This document shows, in pieces, positions 1 to 7,557 of a stretch of DNA of 64,000 nucleotides. Origin of the DNA: Actinomycetaceae bacterium (GTDB lineage: Bacteria; Actinomycetota; Actinomycetes; Actinomycetales; Actinomycetaceae); NCBI GenBank assembly GCA_030530685.1, contig JAUMUM010000002.1:124001-188000 (forward strand), written 5' to 3'. The notes under the pieces were generated by a model. The model saw only the letters and a list, made by a program, of their open reading frames with translations. It searched no databases and was not told the DNA's origin. Each line of letters begins with the position of its first letter. The stretch's first letter is position 1. Position numbers and translations under genes: made by a program.

Positions 1-399
1 CAGATCCTCCACGTGCCGTGGCAGGGCTGGCTGGTCGCCAGCGCGATCGGCTTGATCGCCTGCGCGCTGCTCATGGCCAACAACATCCGCGACATCCCCA
101 CCGACGCCTCCGTTGGCAAGCGAACCCTCGCCGTGCGCCTGGGCGACCGGCCCGCCCGCGCGTCCTACGCGGCCATGGTGGCCCTGCCCATCTGCGCCCT
201 GGCCGCGCTCTGGGGCGATCTCGGGGCCCTGACCCTGCTCGCCGCCATCCCGCCGACCCTCATCGCCGTACCCGCCATCCGCCTCGTGCTCTCCGACGCC
301 AAGGGCTTCGCGCTCATTGCCGCGCTCAAGCGCACGGGCTTCATCGAACTCGCTTACGGCGTAGCCCTTCTCGTGGCATACGCTATTGCCAGCGCATAA
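1..399 (+). CDS. menA: MenA, 1,4-dihydroxy-2-naphthoate polyprenyltransferase (C-terminal part)
   Basis: Partial gene: the reading frame is open from the left edge (Q-I-L-H precedes V-P-W-Q), so the start lies outside the window and about 132 C-terminal residues remain. MenA is a membrane UbiA-family prenyltransferase that attaches a polyprenyl chain to 1,4-dihydroxy-2-naphthoate in menaquinone synthesis. What is seen is the second aspartate-rich prenyltransferase motif, NNIRDIPTDASVGKRTLAVRLG (quoted in two parts: NNIRDIPTDAS and VGKRTLAVRLG), typical of MenA, followed by hydrophobic helices separated by short polar turns. Nine bases separate it from the next gene on the same strand. Assignment rests on the NNIRD...GKRT signature, which distinguishes MenA from other UbiA proteins. 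Confidence 0.88.
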   Translation, partial: QILHVPWQGWLVASAIGLIACALLMANNIRDIPTDASVGKRTLAVRLGDRPARASYAAMVALPICALAALWGDLGALTLLAAIPPTLIAVPAIRLVLSDAKGFALIAALKRTGFIELAYGVALLVAYAIASA

Positions 400-408
400 A
401 ATGGCATT

Positions 409-969
409 ATGCCCCGAGTCGCACTAGCAATCTTCGTCGTCGCCGTTTGGATCTACGGGATCATTGACTGCGCGCGCACGCCACGGTCGGCCATGCCGGG
501 ACGGCTGCCAAAGTGGGTGTGGATGCTGCTCGTCTTCGTTCCCGTCCTTGGCGCGGTCCTGTGGCTCGTGCTCTCGTGGCCCATTAAGCATCCCGAAGGC
601 TTCGGCACGCTCCCCCTCGGTCCCAGGCAGGCGGCACAGCCCAGCTCGGCCCCGGTCGCGCCCGACGACGACCCCGAATTCCTCGCCAAGCTCGACGCTC
701 GTAATCGCTTCGCCGAATGGGAGCGCGAGCAGGCGCGCAAAGGCTCGGAAGGCGGCGAAGCCGGCAATCTCGATGACGAACTCCAGGCGCTCCTGGCCGA
801 CGAGGACGCCGTCGGCCGCGCCCTCAGCGATGACGACGCCACGGGCAAGGGCGACAAGGGCTCCGGAACGGACAGCAGCGAGGAGTCCGGCAACGGCCGC
901 GCCGATAATGCCGATAACGAAGCCGACGGCTCACCCGGCGACGACGCCCCGACGCCGGCAGCCGGCTAA
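409..969 (+). CDS. PLDc_N-domain membrane protein with acidic C-terminal tail
   Basis: A 186-aa protein with two N-terminal transmembrane helices (about residues 3-20 and 36-57) joined by a short loop I-D-C-A-R-T-P, the pattern of the phospholipase D nuclease N-terminal (PLDc_N) domain. The domain is a membrane anchor only; no HKD phospholipase motif is present, so there is no reason to expect lipase activity. From about residue 80 the chain is hydrophilic and rich in Asp, Glu, Gly and Ser, probably disordered and cytoplasmic. Proteins of this type often sit beside menA in actinobacteria, as here, and may be co-transcribed with it. Function unknown. No strong ribosome-binding site is visible before the ATG. 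Confidence 0.8.
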   Translation: MPRVALAIFVVAVWIYGIIDCARTPRSAMPGRLPKWVWMLLVFVPVLGAVLWLVLSWPIKHPEGFGTLPLGPRQAAQPSSAPVAPDDDPEFLAKLDARNRFAEWEREQARKGSEGGEAGNLDDELQALLADEDAVGRALSDDDATGKGDKGSGTDSSEESGNGRADNADNEADGSPGDDAPTPAAG

Positions 970-1138
970 TCCCACGCGGCTGCCCCACCGACCGGGAGCC
1001 TAGCTCCGACCCATGGGCTAAGACTGGCCGAGCCGACTATTCCGGCGGCCACGATCGTCGGTTGGCGAGGCGACGGCCCCGGTCATCGGCTGATCCGACC
1101 GGCCGTCCCGCCGGCTTCTCGGCTAAGGCCCTCGCCCT

Positions 1139-1170
1139 GGGCTGGCGTGACGGTGGGCTGGCGTGACGGT
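1139..1170. repeat. Tandem 16-bp direct repeat, two copies
   Basis: GGGCTGGCGTGACGGT occurs at 1139-1154 and again, immediately adjacent, at 1155-1170. It lies in the convergent spacer between the PLDc_N gene and the histidine phosphatase, a few bases past the phosphatase stop. One of many short duplications in the intergenic DNA of this window. Confidence 0.9.
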
Positions 1171-1178
1171 CGAGCTCC

Positions 1179-1853
1179 CTACTTCCCCGCGTTGACGCCC
1201 GCCTGGGAGGACCCGGGTGTGACGTCGCGGGAGCGGCTCAGCAGGCCGGCGGCCGGCTCCTCGTACCCCACCGAGATGAGCTGGTTTCCAATGAAGGTCA
1301 GCGACGTCACCGAGCACAGCGCGCACTCGCGCCGCCGCGGGTCGTGAGCCAGCGGCCGCCCCTCGAGGAAACTGCGCAGCGTCCAAATGGGGAGCTGATG
1401 CGAGACGAGCACCGCGTCGCCACCGCGCGCCAGGGCGAGAGCACGCCGCACGACGTCGGACATGCGCGCCACGATCTGCTTGTAGGGCTCGCCCCACGAC
1501 GGCTCGAAGGGGTTGGTATACCACGGCCAGAACTTCGGCTGCGCCAGGATCCTCCGGTCCCTGTTGACGTTCAGCCCCTCGAATTTGTTGTCCGCCTCAA
1601 TGAGGTCATCGTCCACCAGGACGGGAAGTCCGTGGGCATGTGCCGTCGGCTCCGCGGTCTCGCGAGCGCGCTCCAGCGGAGAGGAGACGATCATGCGCAC
1701 GTCGCGCCCCCGGAAATGCGCGGCAACCTCGCCCGCCATGTCACGCCCGAGCTGCGTCAGGTGAAAACCCGGCTGACGTCCGTAGAGCTGCCCGGTCGGA
1801 TTGTCGACCTCCCCGTGGCGAACGAGGTGGACGGAGGTGAGTTCGTCTGCCAT
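1179..1853 (-). CDS. Histidine phosphatase family protein (phosphoglycerate mutase-like)
   Basis: A 224-aa histidine phosphatase. The phosphohistidine motif VRHGEV is at residues 11-16, the second conserved arginine lies in SSPLERARETAEP, and the distal histidine in VLVSHQLPIW, so the full catalytic set is present. Members transfer a phosphate through the RHG histidine; substrates range from phosphosugars to small metabolites and cannot be told here. The frame is open further upstream, but the ATG at 1853 is chosen because MADELTSVHLVRHGEV is the usual distance before the motif and a purine-rich AAGGGGAAG precedes it. It follows the MarR gene by 59 bp on the same strand. In other actinobacteria a similar phosphatase lies in the menaquinone/cytochrome-biogenesis neighbourhood of menA. 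Confidence 0.85.
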   Translation of the reverse strand: MADELTSVHLVRHGEVDNPTGQLYGRQPGFHLTQLGRDMAGEVAAHFRGRDVRMIVSSPLERARETAEPTAHAHGLPVLVDDDLIEADNKFEGLNVNRDRRILAQPKFWPWYTNPFEPSWGEPYKQIVARMSDVVRRALALARGGDAVLVSHQLPIWTLRSFLEGRPLAHDPRRRECALCSVTSLTFIGNQLISVGYEEPAAGLLSRSRDVTPGSSQAGVNAGK

Positions 1854-1912
1854 TGCCTGCTTCCCCTTGCCCTGGTCTGTTATCAACCCCGGCCAGTCAT
1901 CGCCGCGCGACT

Positions 1913-2557
1913 TCACGCCGCGCCTTGGTCGTTCGCGGCCGGTTCCGCGCGACCCGCATCCGCCTGCTTGCGTCCTTCGCCGCCCCTTGCGGCCCCCTTC
2001 GCGCGGCGGTCCGCACCCGCTGCGGCCCTGGCCTTCGCGCCGGTTCCCGCACCCGACCTCGCTGGGCCACCCGACCTCGCTGTGCCTGCGGGGTCCGGGC
2101 CGTAATCGTCGGTGGAGTCAAGGAGCTGTTCGCACAGCCGCCCCAACTCGATCATCTGGTCGTGCCCCAACTTGTCGACCAGGCAGCGCCGCACCGAGCG
2201 CACATGCGACGGCGCCATGATGCGCAGCTTCTCGAAGCCCGGGTCCGTCAGCACGCAATTGACGCCCCGCCCGTCCTCCTGGCACGGCACGCGCATGACA
2301 AAGCCCCGCTTTTCCAACCTGCGCACCGTGTGCGTCAGTCGCGAGCGCGAATGCACGAGCCTTTCCGCCAGCGTCGACATCCGAATCGTGCGTTCGGGGG
2401 CTTCCGAAAGGTGAGACAGGACCTCGTATTCACTGAGCGAGACGCTGTGTTCGGATTCGAGGTCCTGGTTGAGGGTGTCAAGAACCACGGACACGCCCCG
2501 CAGGTAGGTCCGCCACGCCACCTGTTCATCGGTGGAGAGCCACTTGACCTCGGTCAT
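1913..2557 (-). CDS. MarR family winged-helix transcriptional regulator
   Basis: A 214-aa protein. Residues 1-145 form a MarR-type domain: WLSTDEQVAWRTYLR at the N-terminus, the LSEYEVLSHLSEAPE recognition scaffold, RLVHSRSRLTHTVRRLEKRGFV (recognition helix, residues about 68-89) and the wing QEDGRGVNCVLTDPG. From about residue 155 it has an unusual Ala/Gly/Arg-rich tail of some 60 residues, probably disordered, with an internal repeat (two copies of about 14 bases at 2048-2080). MarR proteins bind palindromic operators as dimers and usually respond to small phenolic ligands; the ligand is unknown. It probably forms an operon with the phosphatase downstream. Confidence 0.88.
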   Translation of the reverse strand: MTEVKWLSTDEQVAWRTYLRGVSVVLDTLNQDLESEHSVSLSEYEVLSHLSEAPERTIRMSTLAERLVHSRSRLTHTVRRLEKRGFVMRVPCQEDGRGVNCVLTDPGFEKLRIMAPSHVRSVRRCLVDKLGHDQMIELGRLCEQLLDSTDDYGPDPAGTARSGGPARSGAGTGAKARAAAGADRRAKGAARGGEGRKQADAGRAEPAANDQGAA

Positions 2558-2596
2558 GAATCCTCCTGCACAGCTCTGGGCCTGGGGGCGACGTCA

Positions 2597-2618
2597 AAGG
2601 CCCGGCATCCCGGGCCCT
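2597..2618 (-). terminator. Intrinsic terminator downstream of the bS22-like gene
   Basis: On the minus strand GGCCCGG, loop GATG, CCGGGCC, followed by TTT. A 7-bp perfect GC stem lies a few bases after the stop codon of the 32-aa gene and before the MarR gene, so it separates the two units. Confidence 0.6.
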
Positions 2619-2623
2619 TGGTG

Positions 2624-2722
2624 TCACTTCTTGTTACGACGTTGGTGCCGCGTCTTGCGAAGCAGCTTGCGATGCTTCTTCTTCGACATACGCTTGCGAC
2701 GCTTCTTGATGACTGAACCCAC
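2624..2722 (-). CDS. 32-aa AURKAIP1/COX24-domain basic protein (bS22-like ribosomal protein)
   Basis: A very short gene: GTG start at 2722 and TGA stop at 2624-2626, giving [18 protein letters not shown] followed by [14 protein letters not shown]. Well over half of the residues are Lys, Arg or His. This is the actinobacterial AURKAIP1/COX24-domain protein, seen as bS22 on mycobacterial small ribosomal subunits, so an rRNA-binding role is expected. The start is GTG, and G-G-T-A-G-C precedes it with only a weak Shine-Dalgarno match upstream (GGAGGTAGCC, spacing 4). It lies immediately upstream of a hairpin terminator and 135 bp from bldC, which is its usual neighbour in other actinobacteria. 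Confidence 0.88.
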   Translation of the reverse strand: MGSVIKKRRKRMSKKKHRKLLRKTRHQRRNKK

Positions 2723-2857
2723 AGGCTACCTCCGGACGTTGAAAAGGGTGCGTACCCCGAATGAACAATGACATCGTAGCGCCCCTGGCCGCCGCGAGGA
2801 CAATGGAGTCCGCCTCAGCGGGCGAGCTCTAGCTCACTGCGGCCGGGCGCCGGCTCG

Positions 2858-3070
2858 TCACTCACCAACGGCGCGTGCCGAGCCTTCATCCTCCACCCCA
2901 AGAAGGGCGTCGATCGCCGACTTGGGGACCCGATAGGAGCTGCCGAAGCGCACGGCGGGCAATTCACCAGAATGCACCATCCGGTAAACGGTCATCCGCG
3001 AAACACGAGTGAGTTCGGCAACTTCGGCGACTGTGTAGAACTGTGGTGCTTTGCGAGGCAGCTGCGTCAT
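2858..3070 (-). CDS. bldC: BldC-like helix-turn-helix (excisionase/MerR-like) regulator
   Basis: A 70-aa protein consisting of a single DNA-binding domain: FYTVAEVAELTRVSRMTVYRMVHSG (helix-turn-helix, residues 11-35), then the wing ELPAVRFGSSYRVPKSAIDALL. This is the MerR-like winged helix shared by BldC of Streptomyces and its mycobacterial homologue; BldC represses developmental genes there by cooperative binding to direct repeats. In a non-sporulating organism its targets are unknown. The gene is followed on the same strand by the 32-aa bS22-like gene, a conserved pairing. A candidate promoter lies just upstream, leaving a very short leader. Confidence 0.87.
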   Translation of the reverse strand: MTQLPRKAPQFYTVAEVAELTRVSRMTVYRMVHSGELPAVRFGSSYRVPKSAIDALLGVEDEGSARAVGE

Positions 3071-3085
3071 TATCCGTCCTGCGAG

Positions 3086-3113
3086 TATTTAAGGGTTAGC
3101 CGGGTCCGCGCAA
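3086..3113 (-). promoter_or_regulatory. Candidate promoter of bldC
   Basis: On the minus strand TTGCGC (3113-3108), a 16-bp spacer and TAAATA (3091-3086) precede the bldC ATG at 3070. The match to the sigma-70-type consensus is fair, and the surrounding sequence is AT-richer than the rest of the window. Confidence 0.4.
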
Positions 3114-3469
3114 ACGCTGCGGCCACAAGCAAAGATTACATGATCCTTCACATCAGTAACATTCTTCAACGCGAATTGCCCACGGCGTGTTGCCAAGTCG
3201 ACACTGCCTCCGCGAGCGCCGAGCTGACTCGCCAGCACCGGCATATCGGCCCCATGGCGGGGATTTGCCTATAGCCTTGGGAGCGCTAGCCGCACGGATG
3301 GCAATTGGGCAATGGGCAGCAGTATGCTCCTTGAAGGCCGACGGCGGATTCGGCTGGCTGCCACGGATTGCGGGTCGCCGCCCCGCCAGGGCGCTGGCAG
3401 CGAGGGCGCCGACTCGTGGCAGGGCGACAGGCCGCGAGTCGCGAGGGCACTAGGCTAAAGGTCCGGCAA

Positions 3470-3514
3470 TCCCGGTGCGCGGGGGCTGCCCAGTCCCGGT
3501 GCGCGGGGGCTGCC
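3470..3514. repeat. 21-bp near-tandem direct repeat upstream of trkH
   Basis: TCCCGGTGCGCGGGGGCTGCC at 3470-3490 is repeated exactly at 3494-3514 (quoted as 20 bases plus C; the copies are 24 bp apart). It lies about 80 bp before the trkH start and could affect its expression, but no regulatory role is shown. Confidence 0.9.
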
Positions 3515-3592
3515 GGTGAAGGCAGCGCGTGGCACGCACATCCGCGTCGAAGGGAAAACTAACGGGAATAGAGGAGATGCGAGGAAGGGATC

Positions 3593-5035
3593 TTGTGGCG
3601 CAAACGTCAACTTTCGGCAGGCCGGCGTAGGCAGCCTTCGGGGCGGCCGCGCACAGGGCCGCAGACCGCCGCACCCGCCAGGCCGCTGTCACCCATGCGC
3701 GAGATGCTGGATGCGATCGCGCGGGACTCCCCGGCGCGCCTGGCCCTCGTCGTCTTCGGCGCCACCGTCCTCTTCTTCACCGCGCTGCTGCAGTTGCCGG
3801 CGAGCACGGCGACGGGCACGCGCGCGCCTTTCGTCGACTCCCTGTTCACGGCCACGTCCTCCGTGTGCGTGACCGGCCTGGTCACGGTGGAAACGGCGAC
3901 GTTCTGGTCGCCGTTCGGGCAGTTCGTCATCGCCATCGGAATGATGGTCGGCGGCCTGGGCATCATGACGATGGCGTCCATCCTCGGCATGGCCGTCTCG
4001 CGGCACATCGGCCTGACCCAGCGCATGCTCGCCGCCACTGAGACCCGTTCGCGCCTGGGTGAGGTGGGCACGCTCGTGCGAGCCGTCGTCGTCGTGGCGC
4101 TCACCGCGCAGGCGGCGCTCTTCGTGCTCCTCATGCCCTTCTTCATGCGCGAGGGCGACGCTCTGCTGTCCGCGATCTGGCACGCCGGTTTCATGTCGGT
4201 GTCGATCTTCAACAACGGCGGCTTCGTCATACTCAAGTCCGGCCTGGAACCCTTCGCCGGCGACTGGACACTGACGATCCCCATCATGCTGGGAACGATC
4301 GTCGGGGCCGTGGGCTTCCCCGTCATCCTGGATGTGTGGCGCTGCAAGCGCAATGTCCGCCGCTGGACCCTGACGACCAAGTTCACGCTCATCACGTACG
4401 GCGTCCTCCTGGTGGTCGGCGCGGTCCTCATCGCCTGCTTCGAGTGGAACAACCCGAACACCCTCGGCGGCATGTCCATAGCCGATCGCATCGACACCGC
4501 GCTGCTCCATTCGACGGACGCGCGTTCCTCGGGCCTGGCAACGGTCGACGTCGGCGACATGTCGGAGTCGACGTGGCTGCTCATGGGCAGCCTCATGTTC
4601 ATCGGCGGCGGCTCGGCGTCGGCCGCGGGCGGCATCAAGGTGACCACGCTGGCCGTCCTCGTGCTGGCCATCGTCGCCGAGGCCCGGGGCGACCGCGACA
4701 CCCAGGCGTTCGGCAAGCGCCTGCCGGCCGAGACCCTGCGTCTGGCGATCGCCGCCGTGCTGCTCGCGGCCATGATCGTGCTCGTGGGAACCATAGTCAT
4801 GCTGCAAATCACCGGTCGGCCGCTGTCGCAAGTGCTCTTCGAGGTGATTTCGGCCTTCGCCACCTGCGGCCTGTCCACGGGAATCACGCCGACCCTTCCG
4901 GTGGCGGGCAAGTATGTCCTCGCGGTGTTAATGTTTGCGGGGAGGACGGGCACCATGACGCTGGCCGCGGCTCTGGCCCTGCGCTCACGGCGCCGCGTCA
5001 TCCACTACCCGGAAGAGCGGCCGGTCATCGGGTAG
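3593..5035 (+). CDS. trkH: TrkH/KtrB family potassium uptake channel subunit
   Basis: A polytopic membrane protein of 480 aa with the four selectivity-filter loops of the TrkH/KtrB/HKT family: SSVCVTGL (residues 89-96), NNGGF, DARSSGL and ATCGLSTG. It forms the K+-translocating pore and works with a cytoplasmic RCK subunit, supplied by the trkA gene 187 bp downstream. TTG at 3593 is taken as the start because the purine-rich GAGGAAGGGA lies directly upstream, but this adds a 34-residue Arg/Pro-rich extension; ATG at 3695 (MREMLDAI) matches the usual family start and is a serious alternative. The membrane segments begin at about residue 50. Confidence 0.9.
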   Translation: MWRKRQLSAGRRRQPSGRPRTGPQTAAPARPLSPMREMLDAIARDSPARLALVVFGATVLFFTALLQLPASTATGTRAPFVDSLFTATSSVCVTGLVTVETATFWSPFGQFVIAIGMMVGGLGIMTMASILGMAVSRHIGLTQRMLAATETRSRLGEVGTLVRAVVVVALTAQAALFVLLMPFFMREGDALLSAIWHAGFMSVSIFNNGGFVILKSGLEPFAGDWTLTIPIMLGTIVGAVGFPVILDVWRCKRNVRRWTLTTKFTLITYGVLLVVGAVLIACFEWNNPNTLGGMSIADRIDTALLHSTDARSSGLATVDVGDMSESTWLLMGSLMFIGGGSASAAGGIKVTTLAVLVLAIVAEARGDRDTQAFGKRLPAETLRLAIAAVLLAAMIVLVGTIVMLQITGRPLSQVLFEVISAFATCGLSTGITPTLPVAGKYVLAVLMFAGRTGTMTLAAALALRSRRRVIHYPEERPVIG

Positions 5036-5222
5036 TGCGCAGCGCAGGCACGGGCGGCGTTGGCGGACACCGCCCGAAACTGGCGGAGCGCCCGGCGCGC
5101 CTCGAACCGGAACCGGAACCGGGGCCGGTGCCACAGGCTCTCTGCTCGCGGCGCCCGCGGGGTAAACCGGAGCCCGCCACTGTCGCGGCATCGAACTCGC
5201 GCGGCACCGGAAAGGAGTTTGC

Positions 5223-5882
5223 ATGGCACGAAAGCACAACGACGGGGCGATCCTCGTGGTCGGGCTGGGCCGTTTCGGCACCGCGATCGCCTCGACCCTC
5301 GACAGCCTGGGGCGCGACGTGCTGGCCATTGAGAGCAATCCGAGCCTCGTCCAGCAGTGGTCGCACAAGTTCCGGATCATCGAGGCCGACGCCACCAAGC
5401 TCGAAGCCCTGGAGCAGGCAGGCGCACGCGAGTTCGCCGTGGCCGTCGTCGGCATTGGCACGGTGCTGGAGTCCTCCGTTCTGGCCACGGCCAACCTCGT
5501 CGACCTCGGAACGCGGCAGATCTGGGCCAAGGCGACCTCGCGCTCGCACGGCCGCATCCTGCGCAGGATCGGCGCGCACCACGTCGTCTACCCGGAGTTC
5601 GACGCCGGCACGCGCGTGGCGCACATGCTCTCCGGGAAGATGCTCGACTACATCGAGATGGAGGACGGCTTTTCGATCATCAAGATGCGTCCTCCGCGCG
5701 ACATTCAGGGCTTCACGCTCGCCGAATCCAAGGTCCGCGAGCGCTTTGGCGTGACGATCATCGGCGTCAAATCCCCCGGCCAGCCCTTCGAGTACGCCCA
5801 GCTCCAAACGCGCATTGGCCCGGAGGACGTCATCATCGTCTCCGGGGATTCGACGCTGCTCGAAGAGTTCGCCGACCGGTAG
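5223..5882 (+). CDS. trkA: TrkA/KtrA family RCK potassium-uptake regulatory subunit
   Basis: A 219-aa cytoplasmic protein with an N-terminal RCK domain that binds NAD(H) or ATP (Rossmann motif VGLGRFG, residues 12-18, acidic strand end AIESNP) and a C-terminal RCK_C domain (about residues 140-219, ending GPEDVIIVSGDSTLLEEF). It gates the TrkH pore. One RCK_N/RCK_C pair is the Ktr-type single-domain architecture rather than the duplicated E. coli TrkA. The ATG has a good ribosome-binding site, GGAAAGGAG. The 187-bp spacer from trkH contains three tandem CGGAAC units near 5107-5125 and no obvious terminator, so the two are probably co-transcribed. Confidence 0.9.
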   Translation: MARKHNDGAILVVGLGRFGTAIASTLDSLGRDVLAIESNPSLVQQWSHKFRIIEADATKLEALEQAGAREFAVAVVGIGTVLESSVLATANLVDLGTRQIWAKATSRSHGRILRRIGAHHVVYPEFDAGTRVAHMLSGKMLDYIEMEDGFSIIKMRPPRDIQGFTLAESKVRERFGVTIIGVKSPGQPFEYAQLQTRIGPEDVIIVSGDSTLLEEFADR

Positions 5883-6063
5883 CGCAGGCCGTGGGTGGCG
5901 TCGGCGAGTGCCGTTCGGCTGGCAGCATCGTTCGGCGAGCGCCGTTCGGCGGGCGAACGCACTGCCCTTCGGAGGCCGCCGCGCACCTGCTCGGTGGTCG
6001 CGGGCGCCGCGACCCGCAATCGCGTCGTCAAAATCTGTCGGAGAGCGCTCCTAGAGTGGAGCC

Positions 6064-7434
6064 ATGACTCCAAGAGCAAGCACCACCTACACATGCAGCG
6101 AATGCGGCTGGTCCACATCCAAGTGGGTCGGGCGCTGTTCGCGCTGCCAGGCGTGGGGAAGCCTCGACGCGTCGGAGGAACGCGCGCCGCAGGCCCTGGC
6201 GCCCACGAGCCCCGCCCAGCCGATCACCGAGGTGGCCACAGCGGCCTCGGTCAAGCAGGCGACGGGCGTGGACGAGTTCGACCGCGTGCTCGGCGGCGGC
6301 CTCGTGCCGGGCGCCGTCGTGCTGCTGGCGGGCGAACCCGGCGTCGGCAAGTCGACCCTACTGCTCGATGTCGCCGCACGGGCCGCCCGGGCCGCGGCCA
6401 GCGCCGGGCGTCCACCCGTGCTCTACGCGACCGGGGAGGAATCGGCGGCGCAGGTCAGGCTGCGCGCCGAACGCATAGGCGCGCTCGAGTCTCACCTGCA
6501 CCTGGCGTCGGAGACCGACCTGGCGAAGATCCTCGGGCACGTGGAAGCGGCCAGGCCGAGCCTCCTGGTGGTCGACTCGGTGCAGACCATCGCCGACTCG
6601 TCGGTGGATGGCGCGGCGGGTGGCGTGGCGCAGGTCCGCGCGGTGACAGCGGCGCTCGTTTCGGCCGCGAAGACTCGGGCACTGTCCGTGCTCCTGGTGG
6701 GACATGTCACCAAGGAAGGGTCGATCGCCGGGCCGCGCGTCCTGGAGCATCTGGTCGACGTCGTCTGCCAGTTCGAAGGGGACAGGCACTCGCCTCTGCG
6801 CATGGTGCGCGCTGTCAAGAATCGGTACGGCCCCACGGAGGAGGTCGGATGCTTCGAGCTCGGTGAGGAAGGCATCGTGGGCCTGGCCGACCCTTCGGGG
6901 CTCTTCCTTTCGGCGCGCAGCCGCACGGTTCCCGGCACATGCGTGACGATGGCCCTCGAAGGGCGTCGGCCCATGCCGGTCGAGGTGCAGGCACTCGTCG
7001 TACCGAGCTCGGGCACTCCCCGCCGTACCACCTCCGGCCTGGAGTCGCCGCGCGTGTCGATGACCGTGGCGGTGCTCCAATCGCGACTGGGCTTCGAGAT
7101 GGATCGGGCCGATATCTTCGTCTCAACGATCGGGGGTGCGCGCGCCAGCGAGCCCGCGGCCGACGTCGCCACCGCGCTCGCCCTGGCCAGCGCCCAAATG
7201 GACCTTCCCGTCGCCCCGGGGATCGTGGCGATCGGCGAGGTCTCCCTCACGGGCGAACTGCGGCCGGTCACCGGCCTTCAGCAGCGGCTCGCCGAGGCCG
7301 CCCGGCTCGGATTCACCACGGCTATCATCCCTTCGGGAAGTGGCGATCTGAAGCCACCGGTAGGCCTTGAACTGCGCCCCTGCGCCGACGTCGTCGACGC
7401 CATGCATTCGGTACTGCCCATGCCGCCCGCCTGA
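6064..7434 (+). CDS. radA: DNA repair protein RadA
   Basis: A 456-aa RadA with all family parts: N-terminal C4 zinc finger (Cys11, 14, 25, 28), RecA-like ATPase with Walker A GEPGVGKST (residues 90-98) and the RadA-specific KNRYG motif (252-256), then a Lon-protease-like C-terminal domain that lacks the protease catalytic pair. RadA is a branch-migration helicase that processes recombination intermediates. The ATG at 6064 follows a GTGGAGCC ribosome-binding site. In most actinobacteria disA follows radA directly; here the downstream neighbour is an oppositely oriented membrane-protein gene. An imperfect copy of the radA 3' end lies just downstream (7477-7501). Confidence 0.96.
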   Translation: MTPRASTTYTCSECGWSTSKWVGRCSRCQAWGSLDASEERAPQALAPTSPAQPITEVATAASVKQATGVDEFDRVLGGGLVPGAVVLLAGEPGVGKSTLLLDVAARAARAAASAGRPPVLYATGEESAAQVRLRAERIGALESHLHLASETDLAKILGHVEAARPSLLVVDSVQTIADSSVDGAAGGVAQVRAVTAALVSAAKTRALSVLLVGHVTKEGSIAGPRVLEHLVDVVCQFEGDRHSPLRMVRAVKNRYGPTEEVGCFELGEEGIVGLADPSGLFLSARSRTVPGTCVTMALEGRRPMPVEVQALVVPSSGTPRRTTSGLESPRVSMTVAVLQSRLGFEMDRADIFVSTIGGARASEPAADVATALALASAQMDLPVAPGIVAIGEVSLTGELRPVTGLQQRLAEAARLGFTTAIIPSGSGDLKPPVGLELRPCADVVDAMHSVLPMPPA

Positions 7435-7501
7435 GGGGCCCGGGCGGATGGAGTGCGCGGATTCGGCCTCGATAGTCCATGCCGCATGAGGGGCCTAGGC
7501 G
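7419..7501. repeat. Imperfect copy of the radA 3' end
   Basis: CCATGCCGCccgccTGAGGGGCC at the end of radA (7418-7440, stop codon included) reappears downstream as CCATGCCGCaTGAGGGGCC at 7478-7496. The copy lacks the CCGCC block but keeps a TGA in the matching place. Confidence 0.8.
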
Positions 7502-7557
7502 CCTGTCGAGCATCACCGAAAGGCTGGCGATCCTCCAGGTCGGCACGTGGCGCCTCG

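Larger units (their letters stand above)
3071..3592. other. Gene-free spacer between bldC and trkH
   Basis: A 522-bp divergent spacer. The bldC-proximal 130 bp is AT-rich and promoter-like. The remainder holds a 21-bp direct repeat (3470-3490 and 3494-3514) just before trkH. Short frames exist in it but lack ribosome-binding sites and the GC3 pattern of the genes, so no coding sequence is called. Confidence 0.7.

Noticed and set aside
3607..5001. 464-codon open frame antisense to trkH
   Set aside because: GC-rich third positions remove stops on the opposite strand; the translation has no family features and trkH is certain.
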